Below, piece by piece: positions 1-7,044 of a stretch of DNA of 13,638 nucleotides (positions are counted from its first letter, which is position 1; every line of letters starts with the position of its first letter). The notes beneath the pieces are model-generated. The model had not been told where the DNA came from, made no database searches, and saw nothing but the letters and a program-made list of their open reading frames with translations. Origin of the DNA: Candidatus Adlerbacteria bacterium RIFCSPHIGHO2_02_FULL_54_18 (GTDB lineage Bacteria; Patescibacteriota; Minisyncoccia; Phycocordibacterales; SBAW01); assembly GCA_001775445.1 (NCBI GenBank), contig MEWV01000023.1:1-13638 (forward strand). Reading direction: 5' to 3'. A program made the translations under genes and the position numbers.

Positions 1-1569
1 CTCGGCGACTATTTTAAACAGGAGCAACTTCCATGGTTTTTTGAATTTTTAACAAAAGAGGTCGGTATACCGGTCGAAAAACTGTGGGTAACCTGTTTTG
101 AGGGGGACTCAAAAAATAACATACCCAAAGACACCGAATCGGCAGAAATTTGGAAAAGGTTAGGCATTCCCGAGGAAAGAATCTGTTTTTACGGTCAAAA
201 AAATTGGTGGACACGGGCAGGCACTGCGGAACAAATGCCCGCGGGCGAGCCGGGCGGCCCCGACTCGGAGGTCTTCTACGAGTTCACCCACATCAAGCAC
301 GATATAAAATTTGGCCCAGAGTGCCACCCCAACTGCGACTGTGGCCGCTTCCTCGAAATCGGCAACTCGGTGTTTATGCAATATATAAAGAACACCGACG
401 GCACCTTCGGCCTCCTGCCCAAGCAAAACGTCGACTTCGGCGGCGGGCTGGAGCGCATTGTCGCCGTTTCTAACAACCAAGATGATATTTTTCTATCGAA
501 TCATAAATATATAATCGATACTTTAGAACAATTTACTGACACAAAATACGCCACTCATACCCGACAATATCGAATTATTGCCGACCATGTTAAAGCGGCC
601 GTCTTTCTTATTGTCGATGGTGTTTTACCCGATAATAAGGATCGAGGGTATTTTGTTCGACGGCTCATACGGCGAGCCGTGTTGGCTCTTAGTAAGTTTA
701 ATAAAGACCAATCGTTTTTCCCTATCGGAACATTGGCTCATTTTGTGGCTGATGCGTATAAAGACCAGTATCCTGAAGTCAAAGAAAAAATTAACGATAT
801 AGCTCAAGTGCTTACTGAAGAAGAAACAAGGTTTCGAATAACACTTGTGCGGGGCTTAAAGGAATTTCAACGTTTTGTAGGCGACGGCACTATCACTGCA
901 CAGGATGCATTTCAACTTGTAACTACATACGGATTTCCATTTGAATCAATAGTGGAAGAGGCCGCAGAAAAAGGAATAAGACAAATCGATATTGAAGGGT
1001 TTAAAGAGTTGCTCAAGGAGCATCAAGACCTCTCGCGCGCCGGCTCGGAACAAAAGTTTAAAGGCGGCCTGGCCGATACTTCAAAAAAGACGACCCGCCT
1101 TCATACCGCACACCACTTGCTGCTTAAGGCACTCCAGCTGGTGCTCGGCAACCACGTACACCAACGGGGGAGCAATATCACGCAGGAGCGATTGCGAATC
1201 GACTTTTCGCATCCCGAAAAAGTGACTAAAGAGCAGCTGGCAGAAGTCGAAAGGATAGTAAACGAAACAATTAAAGAGGACCTGGCCGTAGTGCGCACCG
1301 AAATGGATAAAGAAGAGGCCGAAAAGCTCGGAGCGGAGCATGAGTTTGGTGCAAAATATCCGGACAGAGTGTCGGTCTACTCGGTCGGCCCGCTGACAGA
1401 CGCATTTTCCATAGAGTTTTGTGGAGGACCGCACGTCGCTTCGACGGGCGAGCTTAGCAGGTCAGACCTACTAGGTAGTAGGTCTGACCTGCTAGACCAG
1501 GTATTTAAAATTCAAAAAGAAGAAGCGGTGGCGCAGGGAGTCCGGCGCATAAAAGCGGTGCTAGAATAA
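1..1569 (+). CDS. alaS: Alanyl-tRNA synthetase, 3' part (5' end outside window)
   Basis: This gene charges tRNA-Ala with alanine and hydrolyses mischarged Ser/Gly-tRNA-Ala in the cytoplasm. The frame is open from base 1 and ends in TAA at 1567, giving 522 visible residues; the Met at 235 is internal. Visible marks are a class II motif 3 (GGGLERI, about nt 442-462), the tRNA-recognition segment with RRLIRRAV (about nt 658-684), and the editing-domain zinc ligands HTAHH (nt 1102-1116) and CGGPH (nt 1420-1434). The protein stops about 45 residues after the CxxxH motif, so the oligomerisation C-Ala domain of longer bacterial enzymes is absent; I understand short AlaRS to be usual in CPR bacteria. 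Between STGEL and VFKI there is an extra SRSDLLGSRSDLLDQ, encoded by a palindrome (separate entry). Base composition changes sharply inside the gene. The next gene starts 4 bases after the stop. Identity is secure. Confidence 0.97.
   Translation, partial: LGDYFKQEQLPWFFEFLTKEVGIPVEKLWVTCFEGDSKNNIPKDTESAEIWKRLGIPEERICFYGQKNWWTRAGTAEQMPAGEPGGPDSEVFYEFTHIKHDIKFGPECHPNCDCGRFLEIGNSVFMQYIKNTDGTFGLLPKQNVDFGGGLERIVAVSNNQDDIFLSNHKYIIDTLEQFTDTKYATHTRQYRIIADHVKAAVFLIVDGVLPDNKDRGYFVRRLIRRAVLALSKFNKDQSFFPIGTLAHFVADAYKDQYPEVKEKINDIAQVLTEEETRFRITLVRGLKEFQRFVGDGTITAQDAFQLVTTYGFPFESIVEEAAEKGIRQIDIEGFKELLKEHQDLSRAGSEQKFKGGLADTSKKTTRLHTAHHLLLKALQLVLGNHVHQRGSNITQERLRIDFSHPEKVTKEQLAEVERIVNETIKEDLAVVRTEMDKEEAEKLGAEHEFGAKYPDRVSVYSVGPLTDAFSIEFCGGPHVASTGELSRSDLLGSRSDLLDQVFKIQKEEAVAQGVRRIKAVLE
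1455..1494. repeat. Palindromic repeat inserted in frame in alaS
   Basis: A perfect inverted repeat with 19-base arms, TAGCAGGTCAGACCTACTA (1455-1473) and TAGTAGGTCTGACCTGCTA (1476-1494), separated by GG. Each arm is itself nearly palindromic around the AGGTC/GACCT core, so the element looks like two inverted copies of one unit. It is read in frame as SRSDLLG-SRSDLL between conserved AlaRS segments where ordinary AlaRS has only a residue or two. A related 17-base unit lies at 10246-10262. The closest known analogy is the Rickettsia palindromic elements, which also insert in frame in genes; kinship with them is not claimed. Confidence 0.85.
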
Positions 1570-1573
1570 GCCC

Positions 1574-2527
1574 ATGTTTGGGCTGGGGAAAAAGAAAAAA
1601 GTGGACGGACGCACTGTGCTGCTACTCGATATAGAAAGCGGAAGCGTCGGCGCAGCGCTTGTCCGGCTTTCTGCGGCACAGCAACCGCGGATGTTTGGTG
1701 CTCGCAGAGCACAGGTGCCTGTCGAGCACACTCGCACGGGAGCGGGGCTGGTGCAGAGCATCGGCCAAGTACTTAAAAAAACTCTTTATGAGATAGCCGA
1801 GGCGGCGACGCGGCTCCGGTTTCACCCTAAGACCGCCGCTATGGGCACTGTATCGGGAGTGTCAGTCATTATGGCGTCGCCGTGGGGCACGCCCAACCTC
1901 GAGGCCGGCCAACCGGACTTTTTGGAGGAGGTGGTCAGTTCTACAAACGTTGGCGTCCGAACCTCCTTCGGCGACATTCCCCTTTCTCTCTATACATCAG
2001 CAGGCGCTGCCGCATATGGCGCACGCACGCTCTTTGGACAAGAGCCCGCACTCCTGTGTACGGTAGGGGGGGAGGTAACGGAGCTTATTGCTTTAGATGA
2101 GCACGGCGTTGCGGCGCACGCAACCGCACCACTGGGGAGCAATGCGCTCTTGCGCACGCTACGCGCCCATGGCGGCTATTCGTTTGCTGAAGCGCGCTCT
2201 GCCGCGCGCCTGCCGTTTGACACCCCTCATTTGCAAGCGCCGTTTCGTTCCTCCGGTGAACATTTTGCCTCCCAGTTTGCAGATGCCGCACGCGAGTTTG
2301 CCGCCCCTGGGCAGTACTCGCGAATTCGTGTAATCGCCGGTGAGCCGGCAGGGGAGTGGTACGCTCGGGCATTAAGCACTAGCCAAGCGCTCGGAACACT
2401 TTTTCCTCACGGAGAGGTCCGCACCCTGCGCCCCCACCACTTGTACCCGTTTGTTGTGGCGCATGTCTCGCCGCCCGATATACCCCTGCTCCTCGGTGCA
2501 TTGTTTATAGACAGTCAACCGATGTAG
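1574..2527 (+). CDS. Actin-fold (ASKHA/PilM-like) protein of unknown role
   Basis: I do not recognise a named gene. The 317-residue product starts with a short basic stretch (GKKKK, residues 5-9) and then VLLLDIESGSVGAALV (15-30), which resembles the phosphate-1 strand-turn-strand of actin-fold proteins such as PilM and FtsA. A second glycine turn, LCTVGGEVTELIAL (161-174), sits where phosphate-2 is expected, and IRVIAGEPAGEW (251-262) resembles the adenosine-binding segment. The usual acidic residue of phosphate-2 is not obvious (TVGGE rather than DIGGG), so ATP binding may be weak or lost. There is no signal peptide or clear membrane segment. The gene begins 4 bases after alaS and ends in TAG 28 bases before a membrane-anchored protein. 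The pairing recalls PilM with PilN, but this is inference. The ORF is surely coding; the fold call is moderate. Confidence 0.6.
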   Translation: MFGLGKKKKVDGRTVLLLDIESGSVGAALVRLSAAQQPRMFGARRAQVPVEHTRTGAGLVQSIGQVLKKTLYEIAEAATRLRFHPKTAAMGTVSGVSVIMASPWGTPNLEAGQPDFLEEVVSSTNVGVRTSFGDIPLSLYTSAGAAAYGARTLFGQEPALLCTVGGEVTELIALDEHGVAAHATAPLGSNALLRTLRAHGGYSFAEARSAARLPFDTPHLQAPFRSSGEHFASQFADAAREFAAPGQYSRIRVIAGEPAGEWYARALSTSQALGTLFPHGEVRTLRPHHLYPFVVAHVSPPDIPLLLGALFIDSQPM

Positions 2528-2540
2528 TACACTATATAAG
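2508..2540 (+). promoter_or_regulatory. Weak candidate promoter for the 2556 gene
   Basis: TAGACA (2508-2513) matches the sigma-70 -35 box at five of six bases. TATATA (2533-2538) or the overlapping TATAAG (2535-2540) could be the -10 box, but the 19-21 base spacer is too long for a good promoter. It overlaps the end of the preceding gene. Read-through from upstream is equally possible. Confidence 0.25.
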
Positions 2541-2555
2541 CACACACTTATTGTT

Positions 2556-3851
2556 ATGCGAGATATCAAACACAACGGACACCCCAGCGAGCGTTCTATC
2601 CGCAATATCTCTGTCACTACTCATCGCCGACCCGCTCGGCCGGTGGCTCCTCTTGAGCGCACTGATAACAACGCTCCAACGGAGGTGGATGATAGCTACC
2701 GGCCACCTCACCGCAAAAGGCCTCGACTTGGTCGTTTTTGGCTCATAGTTATCGGCGTCGCGGCGGTGGCCGGTGTCGGTGGGATGCTCATCTCCACCGT
2801 TTTTGCCGGAGCGAGTGTTACCGTCCAGCCGCGCACCGAGCAGGTGGTTATGCCCGAGACGCTACAAGCGCAAGCAAACGCGCCAGTGGGAGTTTTGTCC
2901 TATCAGACCATAAGCGTCACACGCTCGGCCTCGCAGAATGTGCCCGCACAGGGCGTACAAAAAGTGTCCCGCGCCGCAAGCGGTGTCATCACTGTAAGCA
3001 ACACCTACTCCGTCTCGAGTCAGCGGCTCATCGCCAACACGCGCTTTGAAGCGCCCGACGGCAAAATATACCGCATCCGCGACTCGGTGACCGTGCCGGG
3101 GATGAAGGGCGGCAGCGCGGGGACGATTACCACGACCGTCTATGCCGACTCGCCCGGTATCAACTACAACAAAGGAGGGGGAGTCGTCTTTACTATCCCC
3201 GGATTCAAGGGCGACCCGCGTTACAGCACCTTTTCTGCAAAATCCGAGGGTGCTATAGCAGGTGGTTTTGTGGGAGACGAGCCGGCCGTGGCACCAGCCG
3301 ACCTCGCGACTGCAAAAACCGCTTTACAAAAGCAACTCGACAGTGATACGCGCGCGGCGGCGGCACAAGAAATACCGGAGGGCTTTTTGTTGGTGCCCGG
3401 CTCGCTGGAGATACGTTTTGCCGACATTGTACAGAGTACGGGGGCCAACAAAACCGCGCAGATTACCGAAAGCGCGACCGCAACAGGAATTATGGTGCGC
3501 CAGGCCGATCTTGCGAGTGCCGTTGCCCACAAGAAGGTCGAAGAGTATGTCGGCGAAGCGGTGCTGTTTGGCGGGCAGGAGGATATGGCGCTTATGCTGG
3601 CCACCTCGACAAAGCGCAGCGAGGGCGGGCCGGTGACTATACACCTCTCCGGCAGTGCGGTGCTTATTTGGCAATTCGACCCGAACGCTCTTATAAACGC
3701 CTTGGTGGACAAAAATAAGTCAGAGTTTCAGCAGGTGATAGACGCCTTCCGCCCTGCGATAGCCAAGGCCGATGCCAGTATCCGGCCCTTCTGGCAGGGT
3801 AAATTCCCCGACACTGCCGATAAAATAAGAATCAACACCGTAAGTAAGTAA
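2556..3851 (+). CDS. Membrane-anchored baseplate J-like domain protein
   Basis: The 431-residue product has a polar, proline- and arginine-rich N-terminus (residues 1-60), one strongly hydrophobic span (about 61-84, FWLIVIGVAAVAGVGGML onward) and a long extracytoplasmic part. With RKRPRLGR just before the span, the N-terminus should stay inside. Residues about 138-245 (SGVITVSNTYS, RLIANTRFEAPDG, VTVPGMKGGSAGT, FTIPGFKGDPRY, FSAKSEGAIAGGF) follow the pattern of CPR proteins annotated as 'baseplate J-like', named after a phage tail baseplate domain. No other phage structural gene is present, so a cell-envelope role is more likely than a prophage remnant. The C-terminal 180 residues show no motif I can name. 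The start ATG has no Shine-Dalgarno sequence. It is probably a functional partner of the actin-fold gene just upstream. Family resemblance is good; function is unknown. Confidence 0.75.
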   Translation: MRDIKHNGHPSERSIRNISVTTHRRPARPVAPLERTDNNAPTEVDDSYRPPHRKRPRLGRFWLIVIGVAAVAGVGGMLISTVFAGASVTVQPRTEQVVMPETLQAQANAPVGVLSYQTISVTRSASQNVPAQGVQKVSRAASGVITVSNTYSVSSQRLIANTRFEAPDGKIYRIRDSVTVPGMKGGSAGTITTTVYADSPGINYNKGGGVVFTIPGFKGDPRYSTFSAKSEGAIAGGFVGDEPAVAPADLATAKTALQKQLDSDTRAAAAQEIPEGFLLVPGSLEIRFADIVQSTGANKTAQITESATATGIMVRQADLASAVAHKKVEEYVGEAVLFGGQEDMALMLATSTKRSEGGPVTIHLSGSAVLIWQFDPNALINALVDKNKSEFQQVIDAFRPAIAKADASIRPFWQGKFPDTADKIRINTVSK

Positions 3852-3856
3852 AAAAT

Positions 3857-3885
3857 TTGACACCTTTGATGGGCTCTGTTAGGAT
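3857..3885 (+). promoter_or_regulatory. Sigma-70-type promoter of the infA-rpsI operon
   Basis: A perfect -35 TTGACA (3857-3862), a 17-base spacer and -10 TAGGAT (3880-3885). Initiation is expected around 3890-3892, about 12-14 bases before the infA ATG. It lies in the only real gap before the ribosomal genes and is the obvious driver of the nine-gene operon. Confidence 0.8.
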
Positions 3886-3903
3886 GAAAATGTTGTCAGT
3901 GTG

Positions 3904-4113
3904 ATGGATACCCAAGCACCAGAAGTACAGGGCGTCGTAGAAGAGGCCCTGCCTAATACGTTATTTAAAGTATCTTTGAGTGACGGTACAGTGGTGCTTT
4001 CTTATCTTGCGGGCAAAATGCGTCTTCATAGGATAAAAGTTCTTGTGGGCGACAAAGTGCTGCTCAAACTCGAACCGTATGGCGGTAAAGCGAGAATAAC
4101 TAGACGATTGTAA
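3904..4113 (+). CDS. infA: Translation initiation factor IF-1
   Basis: IF-1 binds the 30S A site and works with IF-2 and IF-3 during initiation. The product is a single OB-fold with the family landmarks VQGVVEEALPNTLFKVSLSDG, LAGKMR, LVGDKVLLKLEPY and ARITRR, and its length (69-70 residues) is normal. ATG at 3904 is preferred; GTG at 3901 is in frame and would add one residue. No Shine-Dalgarno sequence precedes either start. A four-codon mini-ORF (ATG 3890, TGA 3902-3904) ends on the infA start as TGATG. This is the first gene of the operon; the secY-adk-map genes that commonly precede infA are absent and replaced by envelope genes. Identity is secure. Confidence 0.96.
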   Translation: MDTQAPEVQGVVEEALPNTLFKVSLSDGTVVLSYLAGKMRLHRIKVLVGDKVLLKLEPYGGKARITRRL

Positions 4114-4115
4114 TT

Positions 4116-4229
4116 ATGAAGATCAAGGCATCAATAAAGCCGCGCTGTGCGGCGTGCAAGATGGTACGTCGGAAGGGGCGCATCTATGTCGTATGCTCTA
4201 ACCCGCGCCACAAGCAGCGTCAAGGATAA
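4116..4229 (+). CDS. rpmJ: Ribosomal protein L36 (bL36), zinc-binding form
   Basis: L36 is a 37-residue zinc-ribbon protein of the large subunit that binds 23S rRNA near the base of the L7/L12 stalk. The sequence starts MKIKASIKPRC and keeps all four zinc ligands, C11, C14, C27 and H32, so it is the zinc-dependent form. It ends NPRHKQRQG. The start ATG lies 3 bases after the infA stop, with no ribosome binding site, which suggests coupled translation. Size and position after infA are textbook for this family. Confidence 0.96.
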   Translation: MKIKASIKPRCAACKMVRRKGRIYVVCSNPRHKQRQG

Positions 4230-4249
4230 ATAAAAGAATAAAATTTAGT

Positions 4250-4627
4250 ATGCGTATTTCAGGTATCACTATCCCCAACAAGCGAGTCGTCTATGCACTG
4301 ACGGCTCTCTACGGTATAGGTCCTGCACGCGCGGCTTCGATTTTGACCGTCGCCAAAATAGACCACTCAAAAAAGGCCAATGATTTGACCGGGGAGGAGG
4401 AGAATGCCATTCGGCACCAACTCGAAGGACTTAAACTCGAGGGCGACCTCAAGCGCGAGGTCGCGGGCAACATTAAGCGTTTGCGCGACATCGGCACCTA
4501 TCGCGGACTCCGACACCAAAAGCGCCTTCCTGTCCGCGGCCAGCGCACCAAAACAAACTCCCGTACACTCCGCGGAAACGTCCGCAAGACCATGGGCTCC
4601 GGCCGCCGCAAGGTTGAAAAAACCTAA
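4250..4627 (+). CDS. rpsM: Ribosomal protein S13 (uS13)
   Basis: S13 sits in the head of the 30S subunit and contacts the P-site tRNA and the bridge to the 50S subunit. The 125 residues begin MRISGITIPNKRVVYAL, followed by the helix-two-turns-helix segment YGIGPARAASIL (about 20-31), the RLRDIGTYRGLRH block in the middle, and the basic tail RGQRTKTNSRTLRG (about 96-109) that reaches toward tRNA. Length is normal. A 20-base A/T-rich gap separates it from rpmJ and contains no Shine-Dalgarno sequence. Confidence 0.97.
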   Translation: MRISGITIPNKRVVYALTALYGIGPARAASILTVAKIDHSKKANDLTGEEENAIRHQLEGLKLEGDLKREVAGNIKRLRDIGTYRGLRHQKRLPVRGQRTKTNSRTLRGNVRKTMGSGRRKVEKT

Positions 4628-4660
4628 ATTGTAGTGTAATTTCTACGACTGTATATACCT

Positions 4661-5089
4661 ATGGGTAAGAAAAGAATAGTCAAAAAATCGGGGGGAGAGG
4701 GGGCATCAGGCACCGCCGCTTCTTCCCGCACAGGCAAGCGCAAGCTCGACTCGGGCGTTCTTTTTGTCGAGGCGACCTACAACAACACTAAGGTCTCCCT
4801 TAGCGACCCTTCCGGCAACGTCGTCACTTGGTCCTCTTCCGGCTCGCTCGGCTTCTCCGGCGCCAAAAAGGGGACTCCTTTTGCCGCCGCCAAGGTGGGA
4901 GAGCTCATCGGTGAGCGCGCTTCCCAAATGGGGGTTAAGGAGGTGTCGGTGGTGGTCAAGGGTGTTGGTGCCGGACGCGAGTCGTCTATCCGCGCATTTT
5001 CGACCAAGGGCATACAGATAAACGGCATCAAGGACATGACTCCCGTCCCGCACAATGGCCCGCGTCCGCCGAAACCTCGCCGAATATAA
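4661..5089 (+). CDS. rpsK: Ribosomal protein S11 (uS11)
   Basis: S11 lies on the 30S platform near the E site. The 142-residue product has a basic, low-complexity N-terminal extension (residues 1-30: lysine, glycine and serine rich), then the family core: GVLFVEATYNNTKVSLSD, TWSSSGSLGFSGAKKGTPFAA, VVVKGVGAGRESSIRA, and the C-terminal ending DMTPVPHNGPRPPKPRRI. The usual HNGCRPPK has proline in place of cysteine. It is slightly longer than the E. coli protein because of the N-terminus. A 33-base A/T-rich gap separates it from rpsM. Confidence 0.97.
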   Translation: MGKKRIVKKSGGEGASGTAASSRTGKRKLDSGVLFVEATYNNTKVSLSDPSGNVVTWSSSGSLGFSGAKKGTPFAAAKVGELIGERASQMGVKEVSVVVKGVGAGRESSIRAFSTKGIQINGIKDMTPVPHNGPRPPKPRRI

Positions 5090-5095
5090 ACATAT

Positions 5096-5704
5096 ATGTT
5101 GATAGGACCAAAATATAAAATCTGCAAACGCCTCGGCGCCTCGGTGTTCGAAAAATGCCAGACGCAAAAGTTCCAGCTTGCGGAGGCACGCGCGCCGCGC
5201 AAGACACCGCGCCGCCGCGGCGGCAGCGACTTTGGCCTGCAACTTCTCGAAAAGCAGAAAGCGCGTTTTACCTACGGGCTCTCCGAGTCGCAGTTTTCTC
5301 GCTACGTTCACGAGGCAATGGAAAAAAAGGGCAAGGACTCCGCCTTAGGGCTTCTTTCGCGCCTGGAGTCGCGGCTCGACAATGTTGTGTATCGTGCCGG
5401 TTTTGTAAAGACCCGCCGCGCCGCGCGCCAAATGGTCTCCCACGGGCACATCCTTATAAACGGCCGCCGCGTCAACATACCCTCGTTTAAGGTGGAAAAG
5501 GAGATGCTGGTGTCTATCCGCCCCGAAAGCCGCCCGAGCGCGCTGTTTGTAAACCGCACCGAAACCACGGCCGAAACAAAGGCGCCGGCGTGGCTTGCAT
5601 TTGAAGACCAGGGATTCGCGGTGCGCGTCGTTGCGGACCCCGGGTTGGGAGAGGGTGAGGCGCCGTTTAGCGCGCCTGTCATCATCCAGTTCTACAGCAG
5701 GTAA
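5096..5704 (+). CDS. rpsD: Ribosomal protein S4 (uS4)
   Basis: S4 is a primary 16S rRNA-binding protein that nucleates 30S assembly; in some bacteria it also represses its own operon. The 202 residues start MLIGPKYKIC, pass through the basic KTPRRRGGSDFG linker (about 37-47), and carry the S4 RNA-binding domain at about 91-150 (SRLDNVVYRAGFVKTRRAARQ, SHGHILINGRRVNIPS). Only two cysteines (C10 and C21) remain in the N-terminal part, so this is the form without the four-cysteine zinc site. It starts 6 bases after rpsK, with no Shine-Dalgarno sequence. Confidence 0.97.
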   Translation: MLIGPKYKICKRLGASVFEKCQTQKFQLAEARAPRKTPRRRGGSDFGLQLLEKQKARFTYGLSESQFSRYVHEAMEKKGKDSALGLLSRLESRLDNVVYRAGFVKTRRAARQMVSHGHILINGRRVNIPSFKVEKEMLVSIRPESRPSALFVNRTETTAETKAPAWLAFEDQGFAVRVVADPGLGEGEAPFSAPVIIQFYSR

Positions 5705-5734
5705 TATTATTATTTTAAGAATATAGATTGAGTT

Positions 5735-6688
5735 ATGATGGAATATTCTATAACACTGCCCAGCAAACCCCGCGTGGTTTCTGAGCACGAGGCGGAGGGC
5801 GTGTACGAGATAGACGGACTGTATCCGGGCTACGGGCACACGCTCGGCAACTCGCTGCGCCGCATTATCCTCTCCTCGCTCCCGGGCGCGGCGGTCACGT
5901 CTGTCAAAATAGAAGGCGTCGAGCACGAGTTCTCCACTATCCCCGGCATCCGCGAGGATGTGGTGACGATACTTATCAATCTCAAAAAACTGCGCTTCGA
6001 AATTTTGACTGATGCGGCGCAGACCATCTCTCTCTCCATCAAGGGCCCTCAAAAGGTCTCCGGAAGCGACCTTACGCTCCCCGGCCAGGTCCGTTTACTG
6101 AACCCTAACGCCTATATTTTCGAGATAACCGACAAGACCGAGTTCGTGGCCGAGTTTCGTATCGAGCGGGGCTTGGGCTATGTCTCGCGCGAGCAGCTTA
6201 AGAAAGACCGCGTAGACATTGGGGAGATATCCGTCGACGCTATCTTTAGCCCTGTCCGCCGCGTCAACTACGAGGTAGAAAATATGCGCGTCGGCGACCG
6301 CACCGACTACAATCGCCTGCGCATCTCTATAGAGACGGACGGCACGCTGACCCCGCGGACGGCTCTGGAGCACTCTATCGAGATTATGATTACGCAGCTC
6401 AAAGCCGTGGTCGGCTTCCGCGAAGAGCCGCTCGACGAGATTCGCGACAAGGAGGCCGCAAGCGCCGTAGTACCGCCCACCGACTCGGCAGAGGCACTTA
6501 AAACCCGTATCGACGACCTCGAGCTTAGTGCTCGCACTATTTCGGCGCTTGAAAAGGCGAACATCCGCACTGTCGGCGGACTCGCCCGCAAGAAAGAGGC
6601 CGATTTGGTGGACATCGAAGGGCTGGGACCCAAGTCGATACAGGAGATTAAGCGCGCTCTCGCCAACTTCGGCATCGTGCTCAAATAA
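5735..6688 (+). CDS. rpoA: DNA-directed RNA polymerase subunit alpha
   Basis: The alpha subunit dimerises to scaffold beta and beta' and touches promoter DNA and activators. The N-terminal domain is clear: PGYGHTLGNSLRRIILSSLPG (about 31-51) and EGVEHEFSTIPGIREDV (about 60-76). The C-terminal domain (about 250-317) is complete, with DDLELSARTISAL, GLARKKEADLVDIEGLGPKSI and REKR-free end ANFGIVLK. The arginine at 267 aligns by eye with E. coli R265, the minor-groove contact, so UP-element binding is plausible. Length (317) is close to the usual value. Two adjacent ATG codons (5735 and 5738) could each be the start. The leader is 30 bases, A/T-rich, without a ribosome binding site. Confidence 0.97.
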   Translation: MMEYSITLPSKPRVVSEHEAEGVYEIDGLYPGYGHTLGNSLRRIILSSLPGAAVTSVKIEGVEHEFSTIPGIREDVVTILINLKKLRFEILTDAAQTISLSIKGPQKVSGSDLTLPGQVRLLNPNAYIFEITDKTEFVAEFRIERGLGYVSREQLKKDRVDIGEISVDAIFSPVRRVNYEVENMRVGDRTDYNRLRISIETDGTLTPRTALEHSIEIMITQLKAVVGFREEPLDEIRDKEAASAVVPPTDSAEALKTRIDDLELSARTISALEKANIRTVGGLARKKEADLVDIEGLGPKSIQEIKRALANFGIVLK

Positions 6689-6690
6689 TT

Positions 6691-7038
6691 ATGCGCCACG
6701 GTAACGTAAACAGAAAATTTGGTCGGGAGAAGGGGCAGCGCGTCGCCTTGCTCAAGTCGCTTGCACGCTCGCTCATTTTGCGCGGCAAGATGAAAACGAG
6801 CGTTGCTAAAGCCAAAGAAATACGCCCCTTGGTGGAAAAGATGATTACAAAAGGGATGCAGGGCACCCTCTCAAGCCGCCGACAGCTCATCGCCGCGCTT
6901 GGCGACGAGCGTGTGGCAGGCAAGCTCATTAAGACCGCTGCTGGCTACAAGGGACGCGCTGGTGGATACTTGCGCATCACTAAAATGGGACCGCGCAGCG
7001 GCGACGCCGCCGAAATGGCGCTAATTGAGTTTGTATAA
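6691..7038 (+). CDS. rplQ: Ribosomal protein L17 (bL17)
   Basis: L17 is a bacterial-specific 50S protein near the exit-tunnel side. The 115 residues begin MRHGNVNRKFGREKGQR, the family signature (RH..N.KLGR..), followed by ALLKSLARSLILRGKMKTSVAKAKEIRPLVEKMIT and end in AEMALIEFV. It is about a dozen residues shorter than the E. coli form but complete in its core. It starts 2 bases after rpoA, so translation is probably coupled; rpoA-rplQ adjacency is nearly universal. Confidence 0.97.
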   Translation: MRHGNVNRKFGREKGQRVALLKSLARSLILRGKMKTSVAKAKEIRPLVEKMITKGMQGTLSSRRQLIAALGDERVAGKLIKTAAGYKGRAGGYLRITKMGPRSGDAAEMALIEFV

Positions 7039-7044
7039 AAGTAT

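Noticed and set aside
235..237. ATG at 235 as the start of the alanyl-tRNA synthetase
   Set aside because: The same frame is open back to base 1 and encodes conserved AlaRS sequence (GDYFK, WVTCFEGD, NWWTRAG), so this Met is internal.
160..480. Long minus-strand open frames across alaS, and similar ones across S11, rpoA, dnaK and dnaJ
   Set aside because: They are antisense to clearly conserved proteins in G+C-rich DNA, show no recognisable domains and lack start signals.
1455..1494. CRISPR repeat or intrinsic terminator explanation for the alaS palindrome
   Set aside because: There is no array of spaced repeats, no T run follows, and the sequence is read through in frame to conserved AlaRS residues.
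2556..3851. Prophage remnant, because of the baseplate J-like domain
   Set aside because: No other phage genes, integrase or attachment sites are nearby, the protein is membrane-anchored, and neighbours are core genes.
4628..4660. Internal promoter before rpsK (TATATA at 4652-4657)
   Set aside because: The box lies only 3 bases from the ATG, so initiation would fall inside the gene, and no -35 box is convincing.
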